From: Yersinia enterocolitica
Lineage (GTDB): Bacteria; Pseudomonadota; Gammaproteobacteria; Enterobacterales; Enterobacteriaceae
Direction of reading: 5' to 3'
Assembly: GCA_002082245.2 (NCBI GenBank)
Contig: NBTC02000002.1
Coordinates: 4,092,001 to 4,156,000 of the forward strand
DNA: 64,000 nucleotides
Shown piece after piece: positions 8,926 through 19,179 of this stretch. The position numbers and the translations under genes were made by a program. Position 1 is the first letter of the stretch, and each line of letters starts with the position of its first letter. A model generated the notes under the pieces. The model was not told the DNA's origin. It saw nothing but the letters and a program-made list of their open reading frames with translations, and searched no databases.

Positions 8926-9741
8926 ATGAATACTATTCGCTCTGACTTTTCAATCGCTCCTCTCCCGTACCCTGATGCACTGGCGGCGGCCTGTTTGCAA
9001 CAATTCCAAACTACACCGCCATTAGTCCATTGCCTGACTAATGAGGTAGTACAGTCCTTCACTGCCAATGTGTTACTGGCATTAGGGGCTTTTCCTGCCA
9101 TGGTGGTTGAAGCTGAAGAGGCCGCACAATTTAGTACAATGGCGAACAGTTTACTTATCAATATCGGCACGTTACACCGCGCTCAGGCCGAATCCATGCT
9201 GGCGGCAATCCAGGCGGCAAATCAATCCTCTACCCCTTGGGTGCTGGACCCCGTTGCGGTCGGCGGGCTTGTCTATCGTACTGATTTTGCCCATCAATTA
9301 TTAGCGCTAAAACCGGCGGCAATACGGGGTAACGCCTCGGAAATCATGGCATTAAGCGGTATGGCGACTATGGGGCGTGGGGTGGATAGTGTCGATTCTT
9401 CGGTGAGTGCACTGCCTGCTGCTCGCCAATTGGCACTACAGGTGCAGACTGTGGTTGCGGTTACCGGTGAGGTGGATTATATCACCGACGGCCTGCGTGA
9501 TTTTGCCGTGACCGGTGGCGATAAACTGATGACCCGGGTAGTGGGGACGGGGTGCGCACTTTCTGCCGTGGTAGCGGCATTTTGCGCACTGGAAGGCGAC
9601 CGTTTACATCATGTGGCAACGGCTTGCCGGGTGATGTCACAAGTCGGCGGGCAGGTATCTCAGCAGGTGGCAGGCCCTGGTAGCTTTATTCCAGCTTTTC
9701 TAGATGGCCTTTATCAACTGAAAATAAGCGATCTGGTATAG
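8926..9741 (+). CDS. thiM: Hydroxyethylthiazole kinase ThiM
   Basis: Phosphorylates 4-methyl-5-(2-hydroxyethyl)thiazole for thiamine salvage; cytoplasmic ribokinase-like enzyme. It has 271 residues with the family segments [31 protein letters not shown] and the anion-hole/catalytic loop [10 protein letters not shown]. The ATG at 8926 is preferred over the in-frame GTG at 8914 because GGGGGA lies 4 bp before it. The gene stands alone: thiD and thiE, which follow thiM in many relatives, are absent, and the next gene is on the other strand. Confidence 0.93.
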   Translation: MNTIRSDFSIAPLPYPDALAAACLQQFQTTPPLVHCLTNEVVQSFTANVLLALGAFPAMVVEAEEAAQFSTMANSLLINIGTLHRAQAESMLAAIQAANQSSTPWVLDPVAVGGLVYRTDFAHQLLALKPAAIRGNASEIMALSGMATMGRGVDSVDSSVSALPAARQLALQVQTVVAVTGEVDYITDGLRDFAVTGGDKLMTRVVGTGCALSAVVAAFCALEGDRLHHVATACRVMSQVGGQVSQQVAGPGSFIPAFLDGLYQLKISDLV

Positions 9742-9818
9742 CCTCTCCCCGGTTAACCTCTTAAAAATAGCGTTACCGCTCAGCCCTATCGCCTTGAGCG
9801 CCAGCGGCTGAACGGCCC

Positions 9819-12386
9819 TCAATCATAATGTGTATTACGGATAAGAACTAATAAATCATCCAGTTTCATTGGCTTACCCAAGAAATAACCCTGAACTTCA
9901 TCACACATCAGAGTCTGTAACTGCCCGAGCTGCTCGGCGGTTTCTACCCCTTCGGCGGTCACCGTCATGGACAGCGCATGGCCGAGGTTAATGATTCCTT
10001 CGACAATTGATTGGCCTTCATGTGACTCGGCCAGTTCATCGGTAAAGCTCTTATCAATTTTCAATCCATCGAACGGGAAGCGGCGCAGATAATTCAGTGA
10101 GGAATATCCAGTACCAAAGTCATCCATCGATAAGCGCACACCCAGGGTTTTCAATGCTGTCATGGTTTTAAAGGCACCATCGGCATCTTCAATCATTATC
10201 CGCTCGGTGATTTCCAGCTCCAATCGATGGCTAGGTAGCCCAGTGAGCAGCAGGACTTGGCGCACTCGTTCTATCAGGCGCTGGTTCCTGAATTCAACCG
10301 CAGAAATATTAACGGAAACAATCAGTGACGAGGGCCATGTCGATGCATCCTGACATGCCTGTAGCATGGTCCAGTCGCTAATTGAGGTGATAAGCCCCGT
10401 CTCTTCGGCCAGCGCAATAAATTGATCCGGCATCAGCAGCCCCAAAATCGGGTGGTTCCAGCGCACCAAGGCTTCAGCACCCGTCAGTTGTGTTCCCTCA
10501 ATACGGTAGCGTGGCTGGTAATAAAGGTTAAATTCGTTGTGCTTAACGGCCTGACGTAAAAAACGCTCTAGCTCACTGCGTTGCATCAGGCGCTCATTCA
10601 TTTCACTGGAGTAGAAGCTCCAACGGTTACGGCCACTGTTTTTAGCTTCATACATGGCAATATCTGCAAATCGTAATAGCTCTTCGGCTTGCATTGAGTC
10701 TTGAGGTGCCAGTGCAATACCAATGCTGGCCCCGATATAAATATCCTGATCATTTATCACGTAAGGACTTTCGATTCGGGTGATAACGCGCGTACAAAGC
10801 TGTTCAATTTCTTTGCGTGACGCAAGACCTGTGATAATTAGAACAAATTCATCTCCCCCCTGACGCGCGACTAAATCTTGATCACGCAAACAACTTCTTA
10901 GGCGTTCAGATACCTGATGCAGTACCAGATCACCGGTAACATGACCAAAAGTGTCGTTAACAGGTTTAAACTTATCCAAGTCAACATTGAGGATAACCAG
11001 CGGGTGGGGGGCCGCAGCTAAATGGCGTAACTTATTTTCCAGGAATTCTTTCATTCGCAGACGGTTGGGTAAACCGGTCAATGCATCATGTAGAGAGAGG
11101 TGCTGAATCCGTTCCTGTGCTTCTATTTCACGGGTGATATCCGATGCGGTGCCACGGAACCCAATGGTTTCGTTGTTTTGGATGATAGGTTTGGCATAAA
11201 TACGGCAAATGCGTTTATCGCCTTTGGCGGAGAAATAAGTGCATTGCAACTCATTGCGAGATTCAGTCAGATGGGTGTGCTGTAACCAAGAGCGCAGCGG
11301 GATAATATCGCAATTTAACAGTGAATCAAGATTACGCCCCAGCCAGCGCTCCACACTTAATCCGGTAATGGTCAAAAACCGTTGCGACAGGTAGGTGATG
11401 CGTAAATCGGCATCGGTTTCCCATAACCAGTCGGTAGCAGCTTCGGCGACATGACGAAAGCGTTCTTCGCTGGCGATTAAAGCAGATTTGTTTTCATCCG
11501 CTACCCGTGCTTCTGACATCGCCCGCCGCAGAACTAACCAGCCGGTCAGCCCAAGAATCAATGCAACCAGCGTCAGTAGTGGGAGTAATATGTTGAGCAG
11601 TTGCGCGCCGGGCATATCCTGATTCCAATGCAGCGTCAATGCGCTGTTATCACTGGCAGATAATAGAACTGACGGGCTGGATGCCGCGTCTTTTTCATCC
11701 TCAGGGGTACGCAGTTGATGAATACCATAATCTTCGCCCAAGGTATTTAGCTCGGGCTGTGTCAGTAAATCGATAAACACCAGAACAGAGGGTGCTCCAG
11801 CCACTGTTTTAACGCGTGGATCACTACCAGTAGTTAAGGCCGCAGCCGCAACAATGGCCGGTTGCCCAGCCACGTCGATGGTTTCAGTTGCAATATATTG
11901 TTTGTCTGCCCGCGCTCGGGCGGCGTCAATCAACGGGGTTATATCTTTGTTGAGCCAATCGGGCAGGCTAATATCTTTCAGTTGCCCATTGATGACCGAA
12001 TAACGGGTTTTTCCTAGCCCATCAACAACAAACACTCCCTCATAATTAAAGTCGCTATACAGTGAAGGCCCCAGATTTTGGCTGACAAAAGCCCAGTCAG
12101 GATCGACTTTTACATGCAAATGTTCATAAGCATCACCCCAGAAAGCATTGTCTTTTATTCGGGTTTTTATTGAGTCTTGCCGCATTTTCCAGGCTTTTTC
12201 TACCAGAAAACGACTTTGAGATGTCGCTCGTTCATTTAATTGCGAGGCGATATAGATAATGCCTACCGCTGCAATAATGATGGTTGCCCCAACCAGCAAG
12301 GCCATGGCCTGTAAAGTTTGTTTTGCAAAGAAAACATTATCTCCTTTTGCCCGTGATGGTGATTCTGGCTGGCTGGAGTCCGTCAT
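9819..12386 (-). CDS. Membrane CHASE4/PAS/GGDEF/EAL cyclic-di-GMP enzyme
   Basis: About 855 residues. Order: a transmembrane helix (about 28-50), a periplasmic sensor region resembling CHASE4 (about 55-230, with NAFWGDAYEHLHVKVDPDWA), a second membrane helix (about 255-280), a PAS domain (about 295-410, with DWLWETDADLRITYLS), GGDEF (motif RQGGDEF, GGDEF at 510-514) and EAL (EALVRW, EAL at 638-640; later DDFGTGYSSL). Both the synthesis and the degradation motifs look intact, so the net activity on c-di-GMP cannot be called. The ATG at 12386 has AAGGGA 8 bp upstream and is preferred over the GTG six codons earlier. Transcribed divergently from the RND operon. Confidence 0.85.
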   Translation of the reverse strand: MTDSSQPESPSRAKGDNVFFAKQTLQAMALLVGATIIIAAVGIIYIASQLNERATSQSRFLVEKAWKMRQDSIKTRIKDNAFWGDAYEHLHVKVDPDWAFVSQNLGPSLYSDFNYEGVFVVDGLGKTRYSVINGQLKDISLPDWLNKDITPLIDAARARADKQYIATETIDVAGQPAIVAAAALTTGSDPRVKTVAGAPSVLVFIDLLTQPELNTLGEDYGIHQLRTPEDEKDAASSPSVLLSASDNSALTLHWNQDMPGAQLLNILLPLLTLVALILGLTGWLVLRRAMSEARVADENKSALIASEERFRHVAEAATDWLWETDADLRITYLSQRFLTITGLSVERWLGRNLDSLLNCDIIPLRSWLQHTHLTESRNELQCTYFSAKGDKRICRIYAKPIIQNNETIGFRGTASDITREIEAQERIQHLSLHDALTGLPNRLRMKEFLENKLRHLAAAPHPLVILNVDLDKFKPVNDTFGHVTGDLVLHQVSERLRSCLRDQDLVARQGGDEFVLIITGLASRKEIEQLCTRVITRIESPYVINDQDIYIGASIGIALAPQDSMQAEELLRFADIAMYEAKNSGRNRWSFYSSEMNERLMQRSELERFLRQAVKHNEFNLYYQPRYRIEGTQLTGAEALVRWNHPILGLLMPDQFIALAEETGLITSISDWTMLQACQDASTWPSSLIVSVNISAVEFRNQRLIERVRQVLLLTGLPSHRLELEITERIMIEDADGAFKTMTALKTLGVRLSMDDFGTGYSSLNYLRRFPFDGLKIDKSFTDELAESHEGQSIVEGIINLGHALSMTVTAEGVETAEQLGQLQTLMCDEVQGYFLGKPMKLDDLLVLIRNTHYD

Positions 12387-12411
12387 AGTGAGTTCCCTTG
12401 GCACTTACAAA

Positions 12412-12430
12412 ATTTAGGCTGATCCTAAAT
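12412..12430. promoter_or_regulatory. Perfect inverted repeat (possible operator) between the GGDEF/EAL gene and RND operon
   Basis: ATTTAGG (12412-12418) and CCTAAAT (12424-12430) are perfect inverted repeats around the 5-bp spacer CTGAT. It lies about 26 bp upstream of the GGDEF/EAL start in a divergent intergenic region. A dimeric repressor site is plausible, but no regulator gene is adjacent and the family is unknown. Confidence 0.4.
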
Positions 12431-12608
12431 AGGATAAAACATCCATTTAATCAGCAGGAAGTGAAGACTCAGAAGAAATATAAACTAACATGAATATAAT
12501 CTTAGTCTCTTATCATTATAGGTGTAATACGTTACCTTCTCTTTGGCCCGCAAAAGGTTGCGCGCTCTTTATGAAATTATCACTTTTTGCCGAGAGTAAG
12601 GAATGACC

Positions 12609-13787
12609 ATGGTTACACTGAATTTGGTTTGGTCCACGCTAATCAATTACGTGCCACGAATCCTACGGACTCGGCTGAATTTGCTCTTGCTGTTGAGTCT
12701 TGTGACACATCAGGTTTTTGCAGCAGCACCGTTGCCTGCGGTTACTGTTTCGGTCGTAACCTCAATCACACCGGATACTGCGTTACAGTATTTGGGGCGC
12801 GTGGAGGCGATTCAGGCGGTGGATGTGACGACCCGCACCGAAGGGTTTATTGCTGCGCGGTTGTTTACCGAAGGGCAGATGGTCAAGCAGGGTTCTCTAT
12901 TGTATGAAATTGATCCCGCGTTGCATCAGGCCGCAGTAACGCAGGCCCAGGCGCAGTTAGACAGTGCGACTGCCAGTGCTAATCATGCTCAGGTGAACCT
13001 CACCCGCTTACAGCGTTTGGGAAGTAATCGCTCGGTCAGCCAGGCGGAAGTTGACGAAGCACAAGCGCAGCGCGATATCAGCCGCGCGGCGGTAGCTCAG
13101 GCGCAGGCGAACCTGCAAATCCAGCAATTACAGCTCAGTTTTACCCGTATTTACGCGCCGATAACCGGTCAGATTGGTCACAGCCGTTTTAATGTCGGTA
13201 GCCTAATTAATCCTGCCAGCGGCACGTTGGTCAATATTGTCCAACTTGATCCGATTCGGGTAGCTATCGCAGTGAATGAACGAGATTACATTACAGCAAC
13301 CTATCAGTTGTCGGTTGCAGGTCCCTCTGCGGACAACAGTACATTGCCGTTTGGCAACTTTACTCCTCGTATTCAACTGGCGAATGGTAAGCAGTACCCG
13401 GAACGCGGCGTTTTTGAGTCCGTTGATAATCAAATTGATAAACAGACCGGTACCGTTACCCTGCGTACCCGTTTTGCCAATCCACGGCATTTATTACTGC
13501 CCGGTGGGGTGGTGAATGTGTCGCTGGCAGCAGAAATGGCAAAACCGGTTACTGTCATACCGATTGCCGCATTGCAGCAGAATAAGCAGGGACACTTTGT
13601 TTTGGTGGTGAACGATAAAGATCAGGTCGATGTGCGGCAAGTGACGTTGGGTGAGCAGTTTGAACAACAATATGAAGTGACTGACGGGCTGAAAGTGGGC
13701 GAACGAGTGATTGTGGCAGGGCTACAACATGTCCGGCCAGGGATGACGGTTAGCGCCAGCGTTGCTACACCACTGACAGTAAATTAA
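12609..13787 (+). CDS. RND efflux periplasmic adaptor (membrane fusion protein)
   Basis: Adaptor subunit of a tripartite RND pump, linking the inner-membrane pump to an outer-membrane channel. About 392 residues. After a long basic N-region comes a hydrophobic signal segment (LLLLLSLV) ending near FAAA, then a barrel-sandwich half (GRVEAIQAVDVTTRTEGFI), an alpha-hairpin (about 95-165, QAQAQLDSATASANHAQ), and the second half (YAPITGQIGHSRFNVGSLI). No lipobox Cys is apparent. The second ATG (12609) is chosen because AAGGA lies 6 bp upstream of it but abuts the ATG at 12603. The pump gene starts 12 bp downstream. Substrate not predictable. Confidence 0.88.
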   Translation: MVTLNLVWSTLINYVPRILRTRLNLLLLLSLVTHQVFAAAPLPAVTVSVVTSITPDTALQYLGRVEAIQAVDVTTRTEGFIAARLFTEGQMVKQGSLLYEIDPALHQAAVTQAQAQLDSATASANHAQVNLTRLQRLGSNRSVSQAEVDEAQAQRDISRAAVAQAQANLQIQQLQLSFTRIYAPITGQIGHSRFNVGSLINPASGTLVNIVQLDPIRVAIAVNERDYITATYQLSVAGPSADNSTLPFGNFTPRIQLANGKQYPERGVFESVDNQIDKQTGTVTLRTRFANPRHLLLPGGVVNVSLAAEMAKPVTVIPIAALQQNKQGHFVLVVNDKDQVDVRQVTLGEQFEQQYEVTDGLKVGERVIVAGLQHVRPGMTVSASVATPLTVN

Positions 13788-13799
13788 GGGGAAGGCCAG

Positions 13800-16700
13800 A
13801 TGCTGCATTTCTTTATCCGTCGGCCCAAGTTTGCCATTGTTATTGCACTGGTGATAACCATTGTTGGCTGGGTGTCGTTGTATGTGATTCCGGTGGAACA
13901 ATATCCTGATATTACGCCACCGGTGGTTTCCGTGAGTGCCGTCTACCCCGGAGCCAGTGCCCGCGATGTTGCACAAGCCGTGGCCTCACCACTGGAAGCG
14001 CAGGTCAACGGTGTCAGCAATATGCTGTATATGGAATCGACCAGTGCTAATAACGGCAGTTATCAGTTAAGTATTACCTTTGCCAGTGGTACCGACCCCG
14101 ATATGGCGGCGGTTGAGGTGCAAAACCGCATTTCTCAGGTGAGTGCTCAGCTGCCGGCGGAGGTGAATGAAAACGGTATTTCCGTGCGCAAACGGGCCTC
14201 TAACTTGTTGCTGGGAGTCAGTGTTTTTTCACCGAAACAAACCCATGATGCGCTGTTTGTCAGCAATTACACCAGTATTCAGTTGCGTGATGCCATTGCG
14301 CGTATCAATGGTGTCGGCGATGTGCAGGTATTTGGCGCGCGTGATTACAGCATGCGGGTTTGGCTCAATCCGCAACGGATGGAATCACTGAATGTCAGCG
14401 TGCAGGATATTGTCGCAGCATTACAACAGCAGAACGTACAGGCGGCTGCCGGGCAGATTGGCTCATCACCGTCGGTGCCCGGTCAGCAGCAAACCCTGAC
14501 CATCAGTGGACAAGGGCGGCTAACGGACCCACAACAGTTTGCTAATGTGATTATTCGTAGCAATCCTCAGGGCGGCATGATTCGGTTAGGTGATGTTGCT
14601 CGCGTGGCGCTGGGGGCGCAGAACTATCAGGTCAGTGCGGCGCAAAACCAGACTGAATCGGCATTTTTAGTAGTTTATCCGGTACCGGGTGCCAACGCGT
14701 TAAATGTGGCTAATGGGGTACGGGATGAAATGGCTCGGCTATCAGCCTCTTTCCCGCCAGACCTGACGTATGAAATCAATTACGACTCCACCCTGCCGGT
14801 TACCGCAACATTGCATGAAATCGCAGTGTCACTGACGTTAACCTTAATTGTGGTATTGGCGGTGGTGTATCTGTTTTTGCAAAGTATGCGGGCGACTTTT
14901 ATCGTCGCGCTTACCATTCCGGTCTCCCTGCTCGGCACCTTCGCTGTACTGTATATCTTTGGTTATTCGGCCAATACCCTGAGCCTGTTTGCCATTATTC
15001 TGGCGCTAACCATTGTGGTTGATGACGCTATTGTGGTGGTGGAAAACGTCGAGCGCTTATTATCGAATGACCCTGATCTGTCACCGGCGCAAGCAACCAG
15101 ACAGGCAATGACTCAAATTGCCGGGCCGATTATCGCAACCACCCTGGTACTGATGGCGGTATTCGTGCCGATTGCCATTTTGCCAGGGATTATCGGTGAG
15201 CTATACCGGCAGTTTGCGGTAACACTGTCGGCGGCGGTGATTTTATCCAGTATCAATGCATTAACCTTAAGTCCGGCGCTGTGTGCGGTATTGCTGAAAC
15301 GGCGCACATTGGCAGATACCGGTCTGTTCGGCGGTATTAATCGTGGGCTTGATCGCGCCCGCGACGGTTATGTTTCATTGACCAGCCGTATCAGTAGCCG
15401 AGCGGTATTCAGTATCGCCGCGCTACTGCTGGTGGGGCTGGCAACCTGGTGGGGTTACACGCGTTTACCCACCTCGTTCCTGCCGGAGGAAGATCAGGGG
15501 TACTTCTTTGTCAGTTTACAACTACCAGATGGGGCTTCGCTTAATCGGACTCAGACGGTGATGGACCAGATGTATCAAGTGGTTACTGATAATGATGCCG
15601 TCGAGGATGTGATAAAAATCACCGGCTTCAGTTTGCTTAGCGGCAACAACTCGCCCAATGCCGGATTTGCCATTGTGATGCTAAAACCTTGGGGGCAACG
15701 GCCTCATATTGATCGCGTGCTGGCCAGTATTCAGACCAATTTGGCCGCTATCCCTTCGGCGATGATCATGGCAGTAAACCCACCGGCTATTGCCGGGTTG
15801 GGCAGTGCTTCTGGATTTGATTTACGTATTCAGGCGCTGTTAGGCCAGTCACCGCAAGAGTTGGCGCAGGTGAGCCAGGGAATTATTTTTGCCGCTAATC
15901 AGGACCCGAAACTCAGCCGGGTATTTACCACCTTCAGCGCTTCGGTGCCTGAAACTAATCTGAGTATCGATCGTGACCGCGCCGCGCTGCTACAGGTACC
16001 GGTCAGCCGAATCTTCCAAACCTTGCAAACGTCACTTGGGGGAATGAATGCGGGAGATTTCACCCTGAATAACCGTATGTTTCGGGTGCAATTACAAAAT
16101 GATATGGATTTCCGCCAGCGCACCGCTCAGATAAATAGTCTGAATGTGCGCAGTGACAATGGTGCATTGGTCAGTCTGGCAAATCTGGTGACGTTAACCC
16201 CCTCGGTGGGTGCGCCCTTTATCAGTAATTTCAACCAGTTCCCTTCGGTAGCCATCAGCGGTTCTGCGGCTGATGGTGCCAGCTCTGGTCAGGCAATGGC
16301 GGCGATGGAGTCGTTATTGGCACAGAATTTACCGTCAGGTTACAGCTATAGCTGGAGCGGAATGTCGTGGCAGGAGCAGCAAACCGGCGGGCAAGTGGTG
16401 TTTATCTATCTTGCTGCATTGGTCTTTGCCTATCTGTTTTTAGTCGCCCAATATGAGAGTTGGAGTATTCCGCTGGTGGTTATCCTCTCGGTGGTGTTTG
16501 CCGTAGGCGGGGCGGTAGCAGGGCTGGCGGCAATGGGGTTTGCCAACGATGTGTACGCGCAAATCGGCTTAGTGTTGCTGATAGGGCTGGCAGCTAAGAA
16601 TGCGATTTTGATCGTCGAATTCTCTAAAGCCCGCAGAGAAGAGGGCGCGAGTATCCGTGATGCGGCACAGGAAGGTGCTAAGCAGCGTTTTCGTGCGGTT

Positions 16701-16925
16701 ATGATGACTGCTATTTCGTTTATCCTCGGGGTGATGCCACTGGTTTTTGCCAGTGGAGCCGGGGCGATGAGCCGTCAAATTATCGGTATCACCGTGTTTG
16801 GTGGCATGTTGATGGCCACTGCGGTGGGGATACTGTTTATTCCCGCACTGTATCTGCATATTCAGCGACTGCGAGAATGGGTGAAAACCCGCAAAGAGGA
16901 TTCTGGCAGCGACCCGCAACCTTGA
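13800..16925 (+). CDS. RND multidrug efflux pump, inner-membrane subunit (AcrB/HAE1 family)
   Basis: Proton-driven RND transporter of 1041 residues with the usual twelve-helix plan and two large periplasmic domains. N-terminus [21 protein letters not shown]4 carries the proton-relay aspartates in [18 protein letters not shown]. The second half repeats the fold ([17 protein letters not shown]). It follows its adaptor by 12 bp, with GGGGAAGG as ribosome-binding site. No outer-membrane factor gene is present, so it probably uses TolC or a distant channel. A terminator follows at once. Substrates cannot be inferred from sequence. Confidence 0.93.
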   Translation: MLHFFIRRPKFAIVIALVITIVGWVSLYVIPVEQYPDITPPVVSVSAVYPGASARDVAQAVASPLEAQVNGVSNMLYMESTSANNGSYQLSITFASGTDPDMAAVEVQNRISQVSAQLPAEVNENGISVRKRASNLLLGVSVFSPKQTHDALFVSNYTSIQLRDAIARINGVGDVQVFGARDYSMRVWLNPQRMESLNVSVQDIVAALQQQNVQAAAGQIGSSPSVPGQQQTLTISGQGRLTDPQQFANVIIRSNPQGGMIRLGDVARVALGAQNYQVSAAQNQTESAFLVVYPVPGANALNVANGVRDEMARLSASFPPDLTYEINYDSTLPVTATLHEIAVSLTLTLIVVLAVVYLFLQSMRATFIVALTIPVSLLGTFAVLYIFGYSANTLSLFAIILALTIVVDDAIVVVENVERLLSNDPDLSPAQATRQAMTQIAGPIIATTLVLMAVFVPIAILPGIIGELYRQFAVTLSAAVILSSINALTLSPALCAVLLKRRTLADTGLFGGINRGLDRARDGYVSLTSRISSRAVFSIAALLLVGLATWWGYTRLPTSFLPEEDQGYFFVSLQLPDGASLNRTQTVMDQMYQVVTDNDAVEDVIKITGFSLLSGNNSPNAGFAIVMLKPWGQRPHIDRVLASIQTNLAAIPSAMIMAVNPPAIAGLGSASGFDLRIQALLGQSPQELAQVSQGIIFAANQDPKLSRVFTTFSASVPETNLSIDRDRAALLQVPVSRIFQTLQTSLGGMNAGDFTLNNRMFRVQLQNDMDFRQRTAQINSLNVRSDNGALVSLANLVTLTPSVGAPFISNFNQFPSVAISGSAADGASSGQAMAAMESLLAQNLPSGYSYSWSGMSWQEQQTGGQVVFIYLAALVFAYLFLVAQYESWSIPLVVILSVVFAVGGAVAGLAAMGFANDVYAQIGLVLLIGLAAKNAILIVEFSKARREEGASIRDAAQEGAKQRFRAVMMTAISFILGVMPLVFASGAGAMSRQIIGITVFGGMLMATAVGILFIPALYLHIQRLREWVKTRKEDSGSDPQP

Positions 16926-16942
16926 GCCGATGTGTAAAAGTG

Positions 16943-16967
16943 AAAACCCGCCGCTGGCGGGTTTTTC
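16943..16967. terminator. Rho-independent terminator between the RND operon and yggC
   Basis: AACCCGCC and GGCGGGTT form an 8-bp GC-rich stem with a short loop, followed by TTTTT. An A-run on the left makes it usable in both directions, fitting its place between two convergent operons. Confidence 0.85.
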
Positions 16968-16978
16968 CTTATTGTGGC

Positions 16979-17686
16979 TCAGGCTTTGTGGTAACTCATA
17001 TCGCTATCCATCACTAAATGACAGTCGGCGGGCTGGCTGAACTGCAATACCTTGAACACATTAGGGCCGTCAGTGGCGAGGTAAAAATCCTCGGCCTGTT
17101 GTGGCGATAAACCGCCACGGATCTTGCGCTCAATCAGGCGATCCCGCAGTAATTCTGGGGCGGCATTAATATAAATAGTGTAATCAGCCAGTGCTTTCAA
17201 CTGCTGCCAACCGGGTTGTTGCAGTAATAACCAATTGCCCTCCAGCACGATAATCGGTGCGTCGACAATAATGGCATCTTCAACCGGGTCATGTAACCGG
17301 CGGTCATAGGCAGGCCAGGTCGCTCCAGGTTGCTGCAAGCTGTGGATAGCCTGACGTAGCTTAGGCAAATCAAAGGTTTCTGGTGCTCCCTTTTTACTGC
17401 GTAACTGGTGGGCATCAAGGTAGTGATTGTAGTGGTGAAAGCCGTCCATAGGCAGACATTGTACCGGTGTTAGAGTGGTGTCACGTTGGGAAAGCCATTG
17501 CCAAAATGTGGCGAGGGTGGATTTACCGGTACCGGGTGGCGCGCATAAAAAAACCACCATGCGGCGCTGAAGCTGCTGTTGTTGCTGAGACAGTGAGGCT
17601 AATAGTGGCAGATGCAGATGAGTAATATCGCGGTCGGGAAAATGCGCGCTGTTCTGTAGCCCATTAATGTTAAGTTCCACTCTCAT
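16979..17686 (-). CDS. yggC: YggC family P-loop kinase-like protein
   Basis: 235 residues of the phosphoribulokinase/uridine kinase-like P-loop family; exact substrate not established. The Walker A motif is CAPPGTGKST, about residues 48-57. PMDGFHHYN, YDRRLHDP and LEGNWLLL are typical of the family. It is the last gene of the cmtB-cmtA-yggP-yggF-yggD-yggC operon and overlaps yggD by 17 bp. In E. coli the same genes form a cryptic mannitol-like PTS locus, so a role in phosphorylating a sugar or polyol derivative is reasonable inference only. Confidence 0.85.
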   Translation of the reverse strand: MRVELNINGLQNSAHFPDRDITHLHLPLLASLSQQQQQLQRRMVVFLCAPPGTGKSTLATFWQWLSQRDTTLTPVQCLPMDGFHHYNHYLDAHQLRSKKGAPETFDLPKLRQAIHSLQQPGATWPAYDRRLHDPVEDAIIVDAPIIVLEGNWLLLQQPGWQQLKALADYTIYINAAPELLRDRLIERKIRGGLSPQQAEDFYLATDGPNVFKVLQFSQPADCHLVMDSDMSYHKA

Positions 17687-18191
17687 AAGTCAGTTCCTGT
17701 AATAATGACGTCACTGCCAACGTCAGCCCGGTTTTCACCATATTCCCGTAGCGGGTCTGATTAAAAATGGTGAAGTCAGAAAACTTCATCTTTTCAATCA
17801 TTTGAAATAAGGTTTTATTCTGGGTCACGGCATTGAGATTACCCATAAATTCATAAACGATATCGTCATGAAACTCAGTAATATCTCCGGTTTTCTGCAA
17901 ATGCTCACTGAGCTGAGAAAATAACAAAATATCGGCATAAACCGCTTTTGTTATTTGCCCCAACGCATAAATTAAGCGCAAAGAAACATCCAGACTGTCC
18001 AGTGGGCCTGACTTGGCTAATAAAGGCTTGACGGCGTATTCCTGAATATCTTCATCATTATTGATAAATAAATAGGGCAGAAGGCTTTTAATACCCTGAA
18101 ATAAGATCTCATTGGCATTCAGCAGAAAATCATTGAGATTTTCAGGGCTGGCGAGCCTTTCGAGTACGTCATCTTCAGTTAATGCAGTCAT
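17670..18191 (-). CDS. yggD: MtlR/YggD family transcriptional regulator
   Basis: 173 residues of the MtlR (mannitol operon repressor-like) family, which in E. coli has two members, MtlR and YggD. The all-helical sequence has no obvious DNA-binding motif, as expected for this family. Typical segments are DVSLRLIYALGQI and DIVYEFMGNLNAV. It lies between yggF (16 bp downstream of that stop) and yggC (17-bp overlap). It is inferred to control the linked PTS operon, by analogy with mtlR beside mtlAD. Confidence 0.85.
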   Translation of the reverse strand: MTALTEDDVLERLASPENLNDFLLNANEILFQGIKSLLPYLFINNDEDIQEYAVKPLLAKSGPLDSLDVSLRLIYALGQITKAVYADILLFSQLSEHLQKTGDITEFHDDIVYEFMGNLNAVTQNKTLFQMIEKMKFSDFTIFNQTRYGNMVKTGLTLAVTSLLQELTYESGT

Positions 18192-18207
18192 CCTACCCTT
18201 AACACCA

Positions 18208-19179
18208 TTATCGATAGTGGAGGGAGTTGATGATATTACAGGTGTTATCCAGCCCGTTAATCAAAAGTGTTTGGGTTTGAAGTTGGCCCCCATTTTTTTC
18301 CTTAATACCGGTGACGATATCACCCTGAGTGATGCCGGTTGCGGAAAAAATAATCTGCCCGGAGCGCACCAATTCGGTCAGAGAATAGACCTGATTAAGG
18401 TTAACCCCCATTTGCTGGCAGCGTTGGTGCTCCGTGAGGGCAATATCCCGATTCGTCACGCTTTCCCCTTTGGCCTGACAAAAGTCGATCAATTCAGCTT
18501 GCATATCGCCGCCCAAAGCACGAATGGCACAGGCCGAGATAACGCCTTCAGGTGCGCCGCCGATGCAATACATCACATCGACCTGCCCGTTGGATAAGCA
18601 GGTCATCAGGCTGGCGGCCACATCGCCGTCCGCAATAGCATAAACTTTAACACCGAGTGCATTGGCCTGTTCGATAGCCTGCTGATGGCGCGGTTTGTCG
18701 AGGGTAATCATGCGTAACGTATTTAAAGGTTTGTTTAACTTAGCCGCCACACAGCGCAGGTTTTCTGCCAGTGAACGGCGCAAGTCAATGGAACCTTTGG
18801 CTTGTGCACCTACCACTAATTTTCGCATATACATATCAGGCGCATGTAACAACATCCCTCGTGGGGCAAAAGCAATCACAGCCAGCGCATTGGCTTGCCC
18901 CATCGCGACCATGCGGGTACCTTCAATAGGATCAACAGCAATATCAACAGGTGGTCCACCGGCACCGAGTTGTTCGCCAATATACAGCATCGGCGCATGG
19001 TCAATTTCGCCTTCTCCGATAACAATGCTTCCTTGCATCGTCATCTGATTTAAGGCCTCGCGCATGGCGCTGACGGCAACGCCATCAATAAGGTTTTTGT
19101 TACCGCAGCCGAGCAGTGGCCAGGCCGCCATTGCTGCTTGTTCGGTGGTGCGGAAAATATCATATGCCAGTGTTTTCAC
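18208..19179 (-). CDS. yggF: Class II fructose-1,6-bisphosphatase-like protein YggF
   Basis: GlpX-type (class II) sugar bisphosphatase, 323 residues. The metal/phosphate segments GEGEIDHAPMLYIGE and DPIEGTRM are intact. The known E. coli YggF hydrolyses fructose-1,6-bisphosphate. The start is a GTG inside the 3' end of yggP (20-bp overlap), with GGAG a few bases upstream, so the two are probably translationally coupled. Compared with E. coli, where yggF is the last gene, here it sits between yggP and yggD, a local rearrangement of the operon. Confidence 0.9.
   Translation of the reverse strand: MKTLAYDIFRTTEQAAMAAWPLLGCGNKNLIDGVAVSAMREALNQMTMQGSIVIGEGEIDHAPMLYIGEQLGAGGPPVDIAVDPIEGTRMVAMGQANALAVIAFAPRGMLLHAPDMYMRKLVVGAQAKGSIDLRRSLAENLRCVAAKLNKPLNTLRMITLDKPRHQQAIEQANALGVKVYAIADGDVAASLMTCLSNGQVDVMYCIGGAPEGVISACAIRALGGDMQAELIDFCQAKGESVTNRDIALTEHQRCQQMGVNLNQVYSLTELVRSGQIIFSATGITQGDIVTGIKEKNGGQLQTQTLLINGLDNTCNIINSLHYR

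Noticed and set aside
9744..9818. Terminator between thiM and the GGDEF/EAL gene
   Set aside because: Some complementary GC stretches are visible but no clean stem with a T-run was found.
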